A DNA stretch of 5,812 bases from Clostridia bacterium (lineage in GTDB: Bacteria > Bacillota > Clostridia > Oscillospirales > Acutalibacteraceae): NCBI GenBank assembly GCA_017534365.1, contig JAFWCS010000320.1, positions 1-5,812 of the forward strand. Direction: 5' to 3'. Made by a program: the position numbers and the translations under genes. The notes below the pieces were generated by a model. The model was not told the origin of the DNA, searched no databases, and was given only the letters and a program-made list of their open reading frames with translations. Below, piece by piece: positions 1 through 5,812 of the stretch. The first letter of the stretch is position 1. The number at the start of each line of letters is the position of its first letter.

Positions 1-1
1 T

Positions 2-1354
2 AATCATTCCCTGAAATCGAACGAAACGCCAGAGGCGGTCAAGACCGCGCTGATGGATTATTATCTGAACGAGGCGCCGTTTGCCGTTCAGATGTCCGGC
101 GTGAAGAAGGAATATCGCCTTGGCCAGTTCAGCAGCGGCACACTCGTGAATGATCTCAAAAGCTGGTGGGCGCTCAAACATGGCCGGGACGATCCGAACT
201 CCAAGATCGAAAACAACGGCCGCGTGATCAGCAACGACCGGTTTCTGGCGCTCGACGATATCAATCTGACGATCCGGCACGGAGAAACGGTGGGGCTCAT
301 CGGCGCGAACGGCGCAGGAAAATCCACGCTCCTCAAGCTCCTCTCGCGCGTCACCGCGCCGACCGAAGGGCGGATCGAAATCTACGGACGCGTCGCTTCC
401 ATGCTGGAGGTCGGCACCGGATTCAACCGCGAGCTGACCGGGCGTGAAAATATCTATATGAACGGCACGATCCTCGGCATGACCAAAAGCGAGATCGACC
501 GGAAGCTGGATGCCATCGTGGACTTTTCCGAGATCGGCCGGCATATCGATACGCCGGTCAAGCGCTATTCCTCCGGCATGTATGTCAAGCTGGCCTTTGC
601 TGTCGCCGCAAATCTGGATGCCGAGATCATGATCATGGATGAGGTGCTCGCGGTCGGCGACATGGCGTTTCAAAAGAAATGCATTGATAAAATGCGCGGC
701 ATTGAAGAGGAGCACGGCAAAACGATCCTCTATGTTTCTCATAATATGGATACGATCAGGCGCCTGTGCGAGCGCTGCATCGTACTCAACAAGGGAAAGA
801 TCATTTTTGACGGCCCGGCGAACGAAGCCATCGCGCTGTATATGGGCGTCAACAAGTCGTTTTCCTCCCGCTATGAGTATCCGGAATCCTGTCACAAGCG
901 CTATCACGGCCGCAAAGCCCTCATTGAATCCGCGGAGTTTCCGGCCTCCTTCGGCGGACAGCTGCCGGAGAATGAAACGCTTTCGTTCCAAGTCGCCGTC
1001 TGCGGCAGGCTGGATCTCAAGGAGATGTATCTACGTCTGGAGATCGTCAATTCCTTCGGCGCTGTGGTCGGCGTCATGAATTCCGCGCAGGGCGTCCCGC
1101 TCAGAAAAAACGAAGTCACGCAGATCGGCGTTGTGATGGACAGTGCGCATCTCGCGCCGGGCAATTATCAAGTGAATATCGTTGCCGATTCCTATACGGA
1201 GTCCGGCGAATGGATGATGCTTGATACCGTCGAGAGCGCCTTTGCGCTTGAGATCGCCTATCATTCCGCCGGCGTGCAGGAGCAGCATGCGCATTGGTTT
1301 TCGGTCTGGAACAGCAGCATCCATCTCAGGCCGCTGCAGATTGCCGAGATGTGA
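2..1354 (+). CDS. Wzt-type ABC transporter ATP-binding protein for polysaccharide export (5' end probably outside the window)
   Basis: This is the cytoplasmic ATPase of an ABC-2 exporter that moves lipid-linked O-antigen, teichoic acid-like or capsule-like glycan across the inner membrane. Counting from the ATG at 53 (433 residues), Walker A GANGAGKST is at 84-92, the variant Q-loop region LEVGTGF at 118-124, the signature YSSGM at 172-176, Walker B ending in DE at 196-197, and the H-loop His at 230. The insert between YRLGQ and ALDDI, including a WW and the segment GRDDP, is characteristic of Wzt/RfbB-type ATPases. Residues ~285-433 form an extra domain resembling the Wzt C-terminal beta-sandwich, with LAPGNYQVNIVADS and WMMLDTVESAFALE; in Wzt this domain recognises the glycan. 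The frame stays open to base 2, with coding-like third positions. No ribosome site precedes ATG 53, so the true start is probably upstream, but ATG 53 remains possible. The permease follows directly. Family is secure; the substrate is unknown. Confidence 0.9.
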   Translation, partial: NHSLKSNETPEAVKTALMDYYLNEAPFAVQMSGVKKEYRLGQFSSGTLVNDLKSWWALKHGRDDPNSKIENNGRVISNDRFLALDDINLTIRHGETVGLIGANGAGKSTLLKLLSRVTAPTEGRIEIYGRVASMLEVGTGFNRELTGRENIYMNGTILGMTKSEIDRKLDAIVDFSEIGRHIDTPVKRYSSGMYVKLAFAVAANLDAEIMIMDEVLAVGDMAFQKKCIDKMRGIEEEHGKTILYVSHNMDTIRRLCERCIVLNKGKIIFDGPANEAIALYMGVNKSFSSRYEYPESCHKRYHGRKALIESAEFPASFGGQLPENETLSFQVAVCGRLDLKEMYLRLEIVNSFGAVVGVMNSAQGVPLRKNEVTQIGVVMDSAHLAPGNYQVNIVADSYTESGEWMMLDTVESAFALEIAYHSAGVQEQHAHWFSVWNSSIHLRPLQIAEM

Positions 1355-1358
1355 GGTG
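1353..1358 (+). promoter_or_regulatory. Ribosome binding site of the permease gene, overlapping the ATPase stop codon
   Basis: GAGGTG lies 6 bases before the ATG at 1365 and shares bases with the TGA (1352-1354) of the ATPase gene. It settles the permease start at 1365 rather than the in-frame ATG at 1221, which would add 48 unlikely Pro/Arg/Ser-rich residues read from inside the ATPase gene. The arrangement suggests translational coupling of the two exporter subunits. Confidence 0.8.
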
Positions 1359-1364
1359 CTGACG

Positions 1365-2222
1365 ATGGAGAAAGAAATCAAAAAACTGATCCGGCACACG
1401 GTGATTGAGCCCAAAAAACTGCTGCATCTGAATTTCGGCGAGCTTTGGAAATACAGAGATCTGATCACGTTGTTTGTGAAAAAAGATTTCTCTTTGATTT
1501 ACAAGCAAACGATCCTCGGTCCGCTGTGGGTGTTTCTGAATCCGCTGATCACGACCGTGATCTATACCGTCGTGTTCGGCGGGATCGCCAATATTTCAAC
1601 GAACGGCGTGCCGAAAATCCTCTTTTATATGGCGGGCAATACGCTGTGGACCTTCTTTTCCGATTCGATCAGCAAGACGGCGAATACGTTTAAGGATAAC
1701 GCGCAGGTCTTCGGAAAAATTTATTTCCCGCGCCTGACGCGCCCGATCGCGCTTGTGATCTATACCGGGATCAATTACGTGTTTCAGCTGCTGATGTTTG
1801 TGCCCGTCTGGATCTATTATATCGCGCGCGGCGCAACGCAGCCGAACTGGGCCTGCATGTGGGCGCTGCCTGTGGTCCTCTTGTTTATGGCGGCCATGGC
1901 GCTCGGCTGCGGACTGATCGTCAGCTCGATCACGATCAAATACAGAGATATGGCGATCGTGATCACCTTCGCCGTGAAGCTCTGGATGTATGCTACGCCC
2001 GTCGTTTATCCGATGACGGAGGTCAAAAACGATCTGCTGCGCAGGCTCATTGCCTGCAACCCCGTCACGCAGCCGATGGAGCTTTATCGTTTTATCCTCC
2101 TCGGGGAAGGGCGCCTCTCGCCCGGCGGGATTCTGTGGTCGGCGGCGTTTGCCGTGCTGGTCCTCCTGCTTGGAATGATGTATTTCAACAAAGTGGAAAA
2201 GACATTTATGGATACAATTTAA
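1365..2222 (+). CDS. ABC-2 type polysaccharide exporter permease (Wzm/TagG/RfbA-like)
   Basis: This is the 285-residue membrane subunit that should pair with the preceding ATPase to export a lipid-linked polysaccharide. Length matches the family. Residues 1-45 are a charged cytoplasmic N-terminus, followed by family motifs: YKQTILGPLW at 46-55, KIYFPR at 118-123, KYRDM at 192-196, WMYATPVVYP at 207-216 and NPVT at 232-235. The C-terminal tail VEKTFMDTI matches the usual F..VE.TF.D.I ending. Hydrophobic segments at about 53-73, 84-104, 127-153, 165-190, 198-220 and 255-275 fit six membrane spans. The start is set by the GAGGTG site 6 bases upstream. The gene follows its ATPase, whereas wzm/wzt and tagG/tagH systems usually have the permease first. 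No glycosyltransferase is visible in the window to suggest the glycan. The family assignment is firm; the cargo is not determinable. Confidence 0.93.
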   Translation: MEKEIKKLIRHTVIEPKKLLHLNFGELWKYRDLITLFVKKDFSLIYKQTILGPLWVFLNPLITTVIYTVVFGGIANISTNGVPKILFYMAGNTLWTFFSDSISKTANTFKDNAQVFGKIYFPRLTRPIALVIYTGINYVFQLLMFVPVWIYYIARGATQPNWACMWALPVVLLFMAAMALGCGLIVSSITIKYRDMAIVITFAVKLWMYATPVVYPMTEVKNDLLRRLIACNPVTQPMELYRFILLGEGRLSPGGILWSAAFAVLVLLLGMMYFNKVEKTFMDTI

Positions 2223-2232
2223 AACAGAAAGC

Positions 2233-2262
2233 GGGCGCCTTCGATGCATATCGGAGGCGCCC
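2233..2262. terminator. Rho-independent terminator hairpin between convergent genes
   Basis: A 30-base perfect-length hairpin has 13-bp arms (left arm GGGCGCCTTCGAT) with one T-G wobble and a GCAT loop. It starts 10 bases after the permease stop. On the plus strand it is followed by GGTATTATGTTC, a weak T-tract. On the minus strand it is followed by GCTTTCTGTTTT, a better terminator tail. It therefore probably serves the minus-strand remnant ending at 2281 at least as well as the exporter operon. Confidence 0.8.
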
Positions 2263-2280
2263 GGTATTATGTTCGATCAT

Positions 2281-2400
2281 TTAAGGATGGCAGTTGCCGC
2301 AGGGGGAATAGCCTTTCGCGATGATTTCGTCGCGCGATTCATTGGATTCGGCATAGTTGTGCGGCGCAATTCTTTTGACGCTTTTGCACGTCGGCTTATG
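2281..2400 (-). pseudogene. C-terminal fragment of a protein with an Ada/ComEC-like Cys domain, truncated at the breakpoint
   Basis: Reading the minus strand back from the TAA at 2283-2281 gives an uninterrupted 39-codon tail beginning HKPTCKSVKRI and ending GYSPCGNCHP. The pattern H.P.C..V......N...........G..PC..C is the small Ada-like metal-binding C-terminal domain found in Firmicutes ComEC-like metallo-beta-lactamase proteins, thermonuclease-family nucleases and related secreted proteins (recognised from memory, not searched). The three Cys and the leading His are intact. Just upstream of that His the frame loses family resemblance (usually an aromatic residue precedes the His) and meets a stop at 2422-2424, so no start is available. 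The catalytic domain is missing, so the parent cannot be named. The remnant faces the exporter operon and shares its terminator. A real gene end is well supported; the parent family is uncertain. Confidence 0.75.
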
Positions 2401-2406
2401 CCGGAT
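2394..2406. other. Breakpoint joining chromosomal and phage sequence
   Basis: Minus-strand homology to the Cys domain ends at the His codon (2398-2400). Plus-strand tape-measure-like coding begins at about 2403 (GFAKGQFNLLDN onward). The plus frame is open only back to 2379 and has no start. Two genes of opposite orientation thus both lose their 5' ends within a few bases. The short inverted repeat CGGC-TTAT-GCCG (2392-2403) spans the point. The exact position is inferred from family patterns and could shift by about 6 bases. Confidence 0.7.
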
Positions 2407-3716
2407 TTGCAAAGGGCCAGTTTAATCTTCTGGACAACTTGAAGCTCGGGTATTCCGGAACAAAAGAAGGAATGCAGCAGCTTCTTTCAGATGCTGAGAA
2501 GCTTTCCGGCAAAAAGTTCGACTTGGGCAATTACGCCGATATCGTCGAAGCAATTCACGTCGTGCAAGAGGAGATGGGGATTGCAGGCGCAACGGCAGAA
2601 GAAGCAAGCGCGACAATTCAAGGTTCTGTTTCAGCGACGAAATCTGCCTTTGACAACTTAATCACAGGCCTTGCGAATCCAGACGCGGATATAACGCAGC
2701 TTGTCGATAATCTGTTCGAATCGGCAATAAATGTCGTTGAGAATATCGGGCCTGTCGTCGAAAATGTGCTCGAAGCCTTGCCGGGGCTGGTTGAAGACTT
2801 CTCGATTGAGCTGGGAGAATTGCTCGATGGTGATTTGCTGCAAGGGTTCGCAGAGAAGATACCGGAGCTATTTTCCAACATTGTATCAGCGATCGGGCAG
2901 GAATTGCCATCTATTTTATCGGCTGGCGGATCGCTGCTTATGGCTCTGGTTGAAGGATTCACGCAGAACATCGACAGCATCATCGAATCGATCATCTGGA
3001 TGGTACATCTGATGGTAGAGGAATTCCAGGGCGGAGATACGATTTCAAAGCTTGTGCAAGCCGCATTTGACATCGTAAACGCCCTGGCCGGCGGATTGAT
3101 CCAAATGGCGCCCGAGCTAATTAAAGGGGCGGTCGCGTTAATTTCGGAGCTGGCGCTATCTCTGACAAAGCCGGAAAATCTCCAGCAATTGATCACAACG
3201 GCGCTTGATTTGACTTTGACGCTGGTCGATGCTTTAATTTCAAACGCGCCGCAGCTTGTATCTGCGGCAATTGAAATGGCAAAGCAGATAGCCGAGGCAA
3301 TCTTCACCTATGATTGGTGGAGCGTCGCAAAGAAGATATTCAATTCGATCAAAGACGCGATCAAGAATCTGATCAAAAGCTTCGGCGGCGGAAATGATGA
3401 TGACAATCCGGGGCACGCCGGCGGCATCGGCTTTGTGCCGAAAGATGATTATAACGCCATCCTTCACCGTGGTGAGCGCGTGCTGACAGCTGCGCAGAAT
3501 GAGCAGTACAGCAGCGGCATGAGTGCTGAGCAATATGAACGCCTTGACCGGCGTCTGAGCTCCATCGAGCGCGGATTGAACAACGTCTCCAACACAACGG
3601 TCGTTGAAAACAACTTCACCGGATCTGCCGGGCGCGTTGCGCGGGCGCTGGAGCCGGAGGTCAAGCGCGAGCAGATCCGCCGCACGGCGTTCAAAGAGAA
3701 ACGAGGTACCGCATGA
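2403..3716 (+). CDS. Phage tail tape measure protein, C-terminal fragment
   Basis: The tape measure protein fills the tail tube, sets tail length and is released on DNA injection. About 437 residues remain; full proteins of this type usually exceed 700, so the N-terminal part is lost at the breakpoint. Numbering from the TTG at 2439, the block LDNLKLGYSGTKEGMQ..L..A..L, EAIH..Q..MGI.G.TA.EAS.TI.GS (to ~63) is the typical clostridial phage tape measure core; the match continues upstream of TTG 2439, so that codon is not a genuine start. Residues ~113-290 are hydrophobic helices with a degenerate repeat (ALPGLVEDF, ELPSILSAG, MAPELIKGA, NAPQLVSAA), probably membrane-active. The C-terminus has the common GGIGFVPKDDYNAILHRGER motif (~329-347), then a likely coiled coil at 362-385. 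Its stop overlaps the next start as ATGA. Identity is secure; a functional product is doubtful without its 5' end. Confidence 0.88.
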   Translation, partial: GFAKGQFNLLDNLKLGYSGTKEGMQQLLSDAEKLSGKKFDLGNYADIVEAIHVVQEEMGIAGATAEEASATIQGSVSATKSAFDNLITGLANPDADITQLVDNLFESAINVVENIGPVVENVLEALPGLVEDFSIELGELLDGDLLQGFAEKIPELFSNIVSAIGQELPSILSAGGSLLMALVEGFTQNIDSIIESIIWMVHLMVEEFQGGDTISKLVQAAFDIVNALAGGLIQMAPELIKGAVALISELALSLTKPENLQQLITTALDLTLTLVDALISNAPQLVSAAIEMAKQIAEAIFTYDWWSVAKKIFNSIKDAIKNLIKSFGGGNDDDNPGHAGGIGFVPKDDYNAILHRGERVLTAAQNEQYSSGMSAEQYERLDRRLSSIERGLNNVSNTTVVENNFTGSAGRVARALEPEVKREQIRRTAFKEKRGTA

Positions 3717-4108
3717 TGTTAATGATCGACGGCGTGAACTGGGGCGAGAAGGTGCTGGTGGACAACCTGCACCTTGTCGCGAATTTAGTCGTGAAAAATG
3801 CAGTTGAAACCCAAAACAGCAAGAAACACTATTATCCGATAGGAACGGAATATTCCTATGAAGCAGAGATCTATCGTGGGGAATCCATGACAGATGCGGA
3901 GTGGGAAGACTTCTTTCTGAAGCTTTGCGAGCCTGTTGATTTTCACGACGTCGAGCTGCCATTTGGCCTGAATGGCAAGCAAAGCTTTCGCGCGCATATC
4001 GAAACTGTCGAAAAAGATCTGGAAGATTATGTTTACGGAATGTTCAGGTGGAGCAATCACGTAACAGTGACATTCACGCCGGAAGAACCGCAAAGGAGGG
4101 CTGAATAA
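3713..4108 (+). CDS. Phage tail protein of unknown function, distal-tail position
   Basis: A 131-residue soluble protein with no membrane segment or signal peptide. Its start overlaps the tape measure stop as ATGA; GAGGT at 3703-3707 is 5 bases from the ATG at 3713 and 8 from the in-frame ATG at 3716, so either may be used. The pattern IGTEYSYEAEI, then PVDFHDVELPFG (about 74-85), then F.A.IE and a closing W..HVTVTF...PQRR, resembles a class of short tail proteins I recall directly after tape measure genes in gut clostridial prophages (memory, no search). The position immediately after the tape measure suggests a distal-tail or tube-to-hub adaptor role, comparable in place with Dit or lambda gpM; that is inference from synteny. 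The next gene follows with no gap. Being a real phage gene is well supported; its precise function is not. Confidence 0.8.
   Translation: MMLMIDGVNWGEKVLVDNLHLVANLVVKNAVETQNSKKHYYPIGTEYSYEAEIYRGESMTDAEWEDFFLKLCEPVDFHDVELPFGLNGKQSFRAHIETVEKDLEDYVYGMFRWSNHVTVTFTPEEPQRRAE
4093..4100 (+). promoter_or_regulatory. Strong ribosome binding site of the tube-like gene
   Basis: AAGGAGGG sits 8 bases before the ATG at 4109 and lies within the end of the preceding gene, whose TAA (4106-4108) directly abuts that ATG. It is the strongest ribosome site in the window, which fits a structural protein made in larger amounts than its neighbours. Confidence 0.75.
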
Positions 4109-4651
4109 ATGCCGAAGCTGATTGCATCACATCCGACATTTGCCCCGATCACCGCGGAAGCAACCGACTCTGTCGCGCCGACGCTCGGCACGGCGAACTT
4201 GATCGCAAACATGGTCAGCATCTCGGTTGCAGAGCAGTGGCAACAGCTCTCTCCGCTTGCGGGCGGCGTTTCAATCTTTCAGAATGCAACGATCTCGCTG
4301 AGCACGACCGGCATTCCGGCATATGCGGCGGCGAACGTCTTCGGCGCTGAGCTGGACGGCAATCATCTGACAGATGCAGTTTTCGCCGGTAAGATGGGCA
4401 GTCTCTTTTTTATCGAGGGCGAATTTGACCGGGAAGGTCTGCGCTATGTCCTCAACTGGATCCGGCGGTGCATCTTTGCGCCGCCGCCGGAATCCAGCGT
4501 CGCCAAAGGCGGCGGTGACGTCACGCTGACGAATCCCGCCTTTACCGGCCGCGCATTTAAAGACGCATCCGGGCGCTGGCGGGAGCGGTGGTATTTCGGC
4601 ACGCCGCAGGAGGCGCTTGCGGCGCTGCGTGAAAGGTCGGGATTGACATGA
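4109..4651 (+). CDS. Phage tail tube-like protein (resembles phi13-family major tail protein)
   Basis: A 180-residue soluble protein. The layout resembles phi13-type tail tube proteins: an N-terminal VSISVAEQWQQL segment, a strand-helix block with SLSTTGIPAYAAANVFGAEL followed by a short D-G turn (~64-90), then a central strand pair LFFIEGEFDREGLRYVLNWI with a basic strand, and a closing VTLTNPAFTGRAFKD..GRW.ERW.F.TP.EAL (about 137-172). The resemblance is from remembered family pattern, so a profile comparison would settle it. Tube proteins usually sit upstream of the tape measure, so its place here is odd; it may be a second tube-fold protein at the tail tip or baseplate. It starts directly after the previous stop with a very strong ribosome site, and its own TGA overlaps the next ATG (ATGA at 4648-4651). 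Alternative: a distal tail protein of similar fold. Confidence 0.68.
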   Translation: MPKLIASHPTFAPITAEATDSVAPTLGTANLIANMVSISVAEQWQQLSPLAGGVSIFQNATISLSTTGIPAYAAANVFGAELDGNHLTDAVFAGKMGSLFFIEGEFDREGLRYVLNWIRRCIFAPPPESSVAKGGGDVTLTNPAFTGRAFKDASGRWRERWYFGTPQEALAALRERSGLT

Positions 4652-5812
4652 CCGAGCTCATTATCGAAAACTATACGCCATATGCAGCGCGAAACGCCAC
4701 GGCACCGGGCGCTGGATCTTCGGCATATATGCATGCCGGGGACATCTGCAACGCGGAGGTCCGCGACAACATTCCGAATTTTGCGACGCTTGACATGGTC
4801 GACGGGATCAACCTTCTTGACGATTCTCTTGTATTCGCGAAAGACGGCGACAACCTAGGGTATATCTCGGCGACGGTCAGCGATTTCGAAGGCGCTATCG
4901 ATCAGGTCATCACGGTCGAGCTTGCGAACGGCTACTACGACGTCGAGAAGATCACCATGCGCTGGCACAAGCGCCCTTGCACGGTCTATCGCCTGACGCT
5001 GACGAAGGACGGCTCCGGCGTTTCGTCGATCATGGTATCTGACCGGATCTGCGACGTCAGCGAGCTGGTGCATGTGATCGAGATGCCGGCGACTGATATC
5101 AACGGCCTGACGATCGAGGTGCTGCGCACGGCAAACAGCCATCAGCTGGTCATGCTGACGGGCGTCGATTTCGGCGAGGATATATCAATCACAGAATTTA
5201 TAGACCCGCCGGAGATCTATCACGAGGTCAGCATGGATTACACCGACGCGCCTGCGTCAACGATGGATTTCACCGCGATCATCCCGGACGGCGCAGTGCC
5301 GAAGGCGGGGCAGGTCATCTATGCATACGCCAACGGCCGGATCTTCGGCAAGTTTCGCGCAGAAGAGATCGAGCGGCAGGGGCGCGACATCTACGCGGTC
5401 CAGTGCAACGACGATCTGACAATGCTCGAAAATCTGCCGCTGCCGTTGGAATTCACGGAACGTCGCTATGAAGACGGCGAGATCGAGCCGAGCGACGACT
5501 GCGCGCTGATCGCTGCGGCGGCCGGCATCGTGATCGATCCACCGATCGACAACGGCGCGCGGAAGCGCATGCGCGGCTTCCCGGTTTTGGACGACAACTG
5601 CCGGCAGCATCTCGCGCGGATGTGCTGCTTCCCCTTCACCGAATCGAGATACGGATGCGGCAACTATATCAGCACCTCCATGTCGCGGCATCTGCATTTT
5701 TTCGGTAACAGGAGAACACGCAAAACGATCACGGCAGATCGGATCCTCGGCGACGCAATCTTAAAACCGATGCGCGCGCCGGCAAAAGCGATCCTGACGA
5801 GATACACCGGCA
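4648..5812 (+). CDS. Phage tail hub / baseplate protein, N-terminal part (runs off the right edge)
   Basis: An open frame of 388 codons with no stop to the window edge, starting at ATG 4648 in an ATGA overlap with the tube-like gene. Only a weak AAAGG 11 bases upstream is visible, so coupling probably drives translation. Residues ~44-180 (F..LDMVDGINLLDD, then GYISATVSD, then ITMRWH.....YRLTLTKDG) fit the beta-rich N-terminal domain common in clostridial prophage tail proteins. Residues ~185-260 carry the hub-like segment: DAPAST, then YANGRIFGKF (about 227-236) and a strand ending QCNDDLTMLE (252-261), reminiscent of gp27-like or Tal N-terminal hub proteins where a pathway-closing tail tip assembles. 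C318, C326, C327 and C337 cluster. Such proteins often continue into a peptidase or lysin domain, which would lie beyond the edge. Tail tip or hub identity is likely; the precise family is inferred. Confidence 0.78.
   Translation, partial: MTELIIENYTPYAARNATAPGAGSSAYMHAGDICNAEVRDNIPNFATLDMVDGINLLDDSLVFAKDGDNLGYISATVSDFEGAIDQVITVELANGYYDVEKITMRWHKRPCTVYRLTLTKDGSGVSSIMVSDRICDVSELVHVIEMPATDINGLTIEVLRTANSHQLVMLTGVDFGEDISITEFIDPPEIYHEVSMDYTDAPASTMDFTAIIPDGAVPKAGQVIYAYANGRIFGKFRAEEIERQGRDIYAVQCNDDLTMLENLPLPLEFTERRYEDGEIEPSDDCALIAAAAGIVIDPPIDNGARKRMRGFPVLDDNCRQHLARMCCFPFTESRYGCGNYISTSMSRHLHFFGNRRTRKTITADRILGDAILKPMRAPAKAILTRYTG

Noticed and set aside
1221..1364. Upstream in-frame ATG for the permease, 48 residues longer
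   Set aside because: The extension is read inside the ATPase gene, has no ribosome site and looks like out-of-frame translation; the GAGGTG site fixes the start at 1365.
1596..2249. A long minus-strand frame (217 codons) opposite the permease
   Set aside because: It is a shadow of the permease gene; the product is His/Arg/Asp-rich without domains and its start lies inside the terminator hairpin region.
2223..2402. Possible phage attachment site or small RNA in the gap after the permease
   Set aside because: The gap is explained by the terminator and the minus-strand coding remnant; no tRNA-like sequence, integrase gene or direct repeat is visible.
2439..2441. TTG as the start of the tape measure gene
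   Set aside because: Family-like sequence continues upstream (AKGQFNLLDN) and no ribosome site precedes it; the apparent start is only an artefact of truncation.
2618..3307. A 229-codon minus-strand frame opposite the tape measure
   Set aside because: Ser/Ala/Ile-rich low-complexity product mirroring the plus-strand codons; no ribosome site and no family motif.
3240..3962. A 240-codon minus-strand frame crossing the tape measure and next gene
   Set aside because: It spans a convincing gene-gene junction on the plus strand and encodes Arg/Ser-rich sequence with no recognisable domain.
5257..5697. A 146-codon minus-strand frame opposite the hub gene
   Set aside because: The plus-strand hub frame is uninterrupted, has family pattern and is coupled to upstream tail genes; the minus frame is a shadow.

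Overview
The window looks like chromosomal or metagenomic DNA from a moderately GC-rich member of the Firmicutes, most likely the Clostridia (inference). The grounds are strong GAGGTG and AAGGAGGG ribosome sites, a tail module of the type found in gut clostridial prophages, and a C-terminal Cys domain typical of Firmicutes ComEC-like or nuclease proteins. No RNA genes, CRISPR arrays or insertion sequences were found.

Left part, 1-2222: two tightly coupled genes encode an ABC exporter for a cell-surface polysaccharide. The Wzt-type ATPase has a C-terminal glycan-recognition-like domain, and the Wzm/TagG-type permease follows after 10 bases, with its ribosome site overlapping the ATPase stop codon. 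The order is ATPase then permease, the reverse of the classic wzm-wzt or tagG-tagH layout. The ATPase frame is still open at the left edge.

Middle, 2223 to about 2400: a 13-bp-stem hairpin follows the permease. Beyond it, on the minus strand, lies the last ~40 codons of a gene ending in an Ada/ComEC-like Cys domain. This remnant was found by reading codons by hand and is too short for ordinary gene calling. The hairpin is a plausible shared terminator for these convergent genes, with its T-rich tail on the minus strand.

Breakpoint, about 2400: the minus-strand gene and a plus-strand phage tape measure gene meet head to head, and both lack their 5' parts. A clean insertion does not do this, so the site is a rearrangement scar (prophage decay, deletion or inversion) or an assembly/amplification chimera.

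Right part, about 2403-5812: a siphovirus-type tail module with all genes on the plus strand. It holds the C-terminal part of the tape measure protein, a 131-residue tail protein (distal-tail-like position), a 180-residue protein resembling a phi13-family tail tube, and the N-terminal 388 residues of a tail hub or baseplate protein that runs off the right edge. The genes are joined by ATGA, zero-gap and ATGA junctions, so they are translationally coupled and form one late transcript. No wholly new system is evident. The most noteworthy points are the double-truncation breakpoint and the tube-like gene placed after the tape measure gene.
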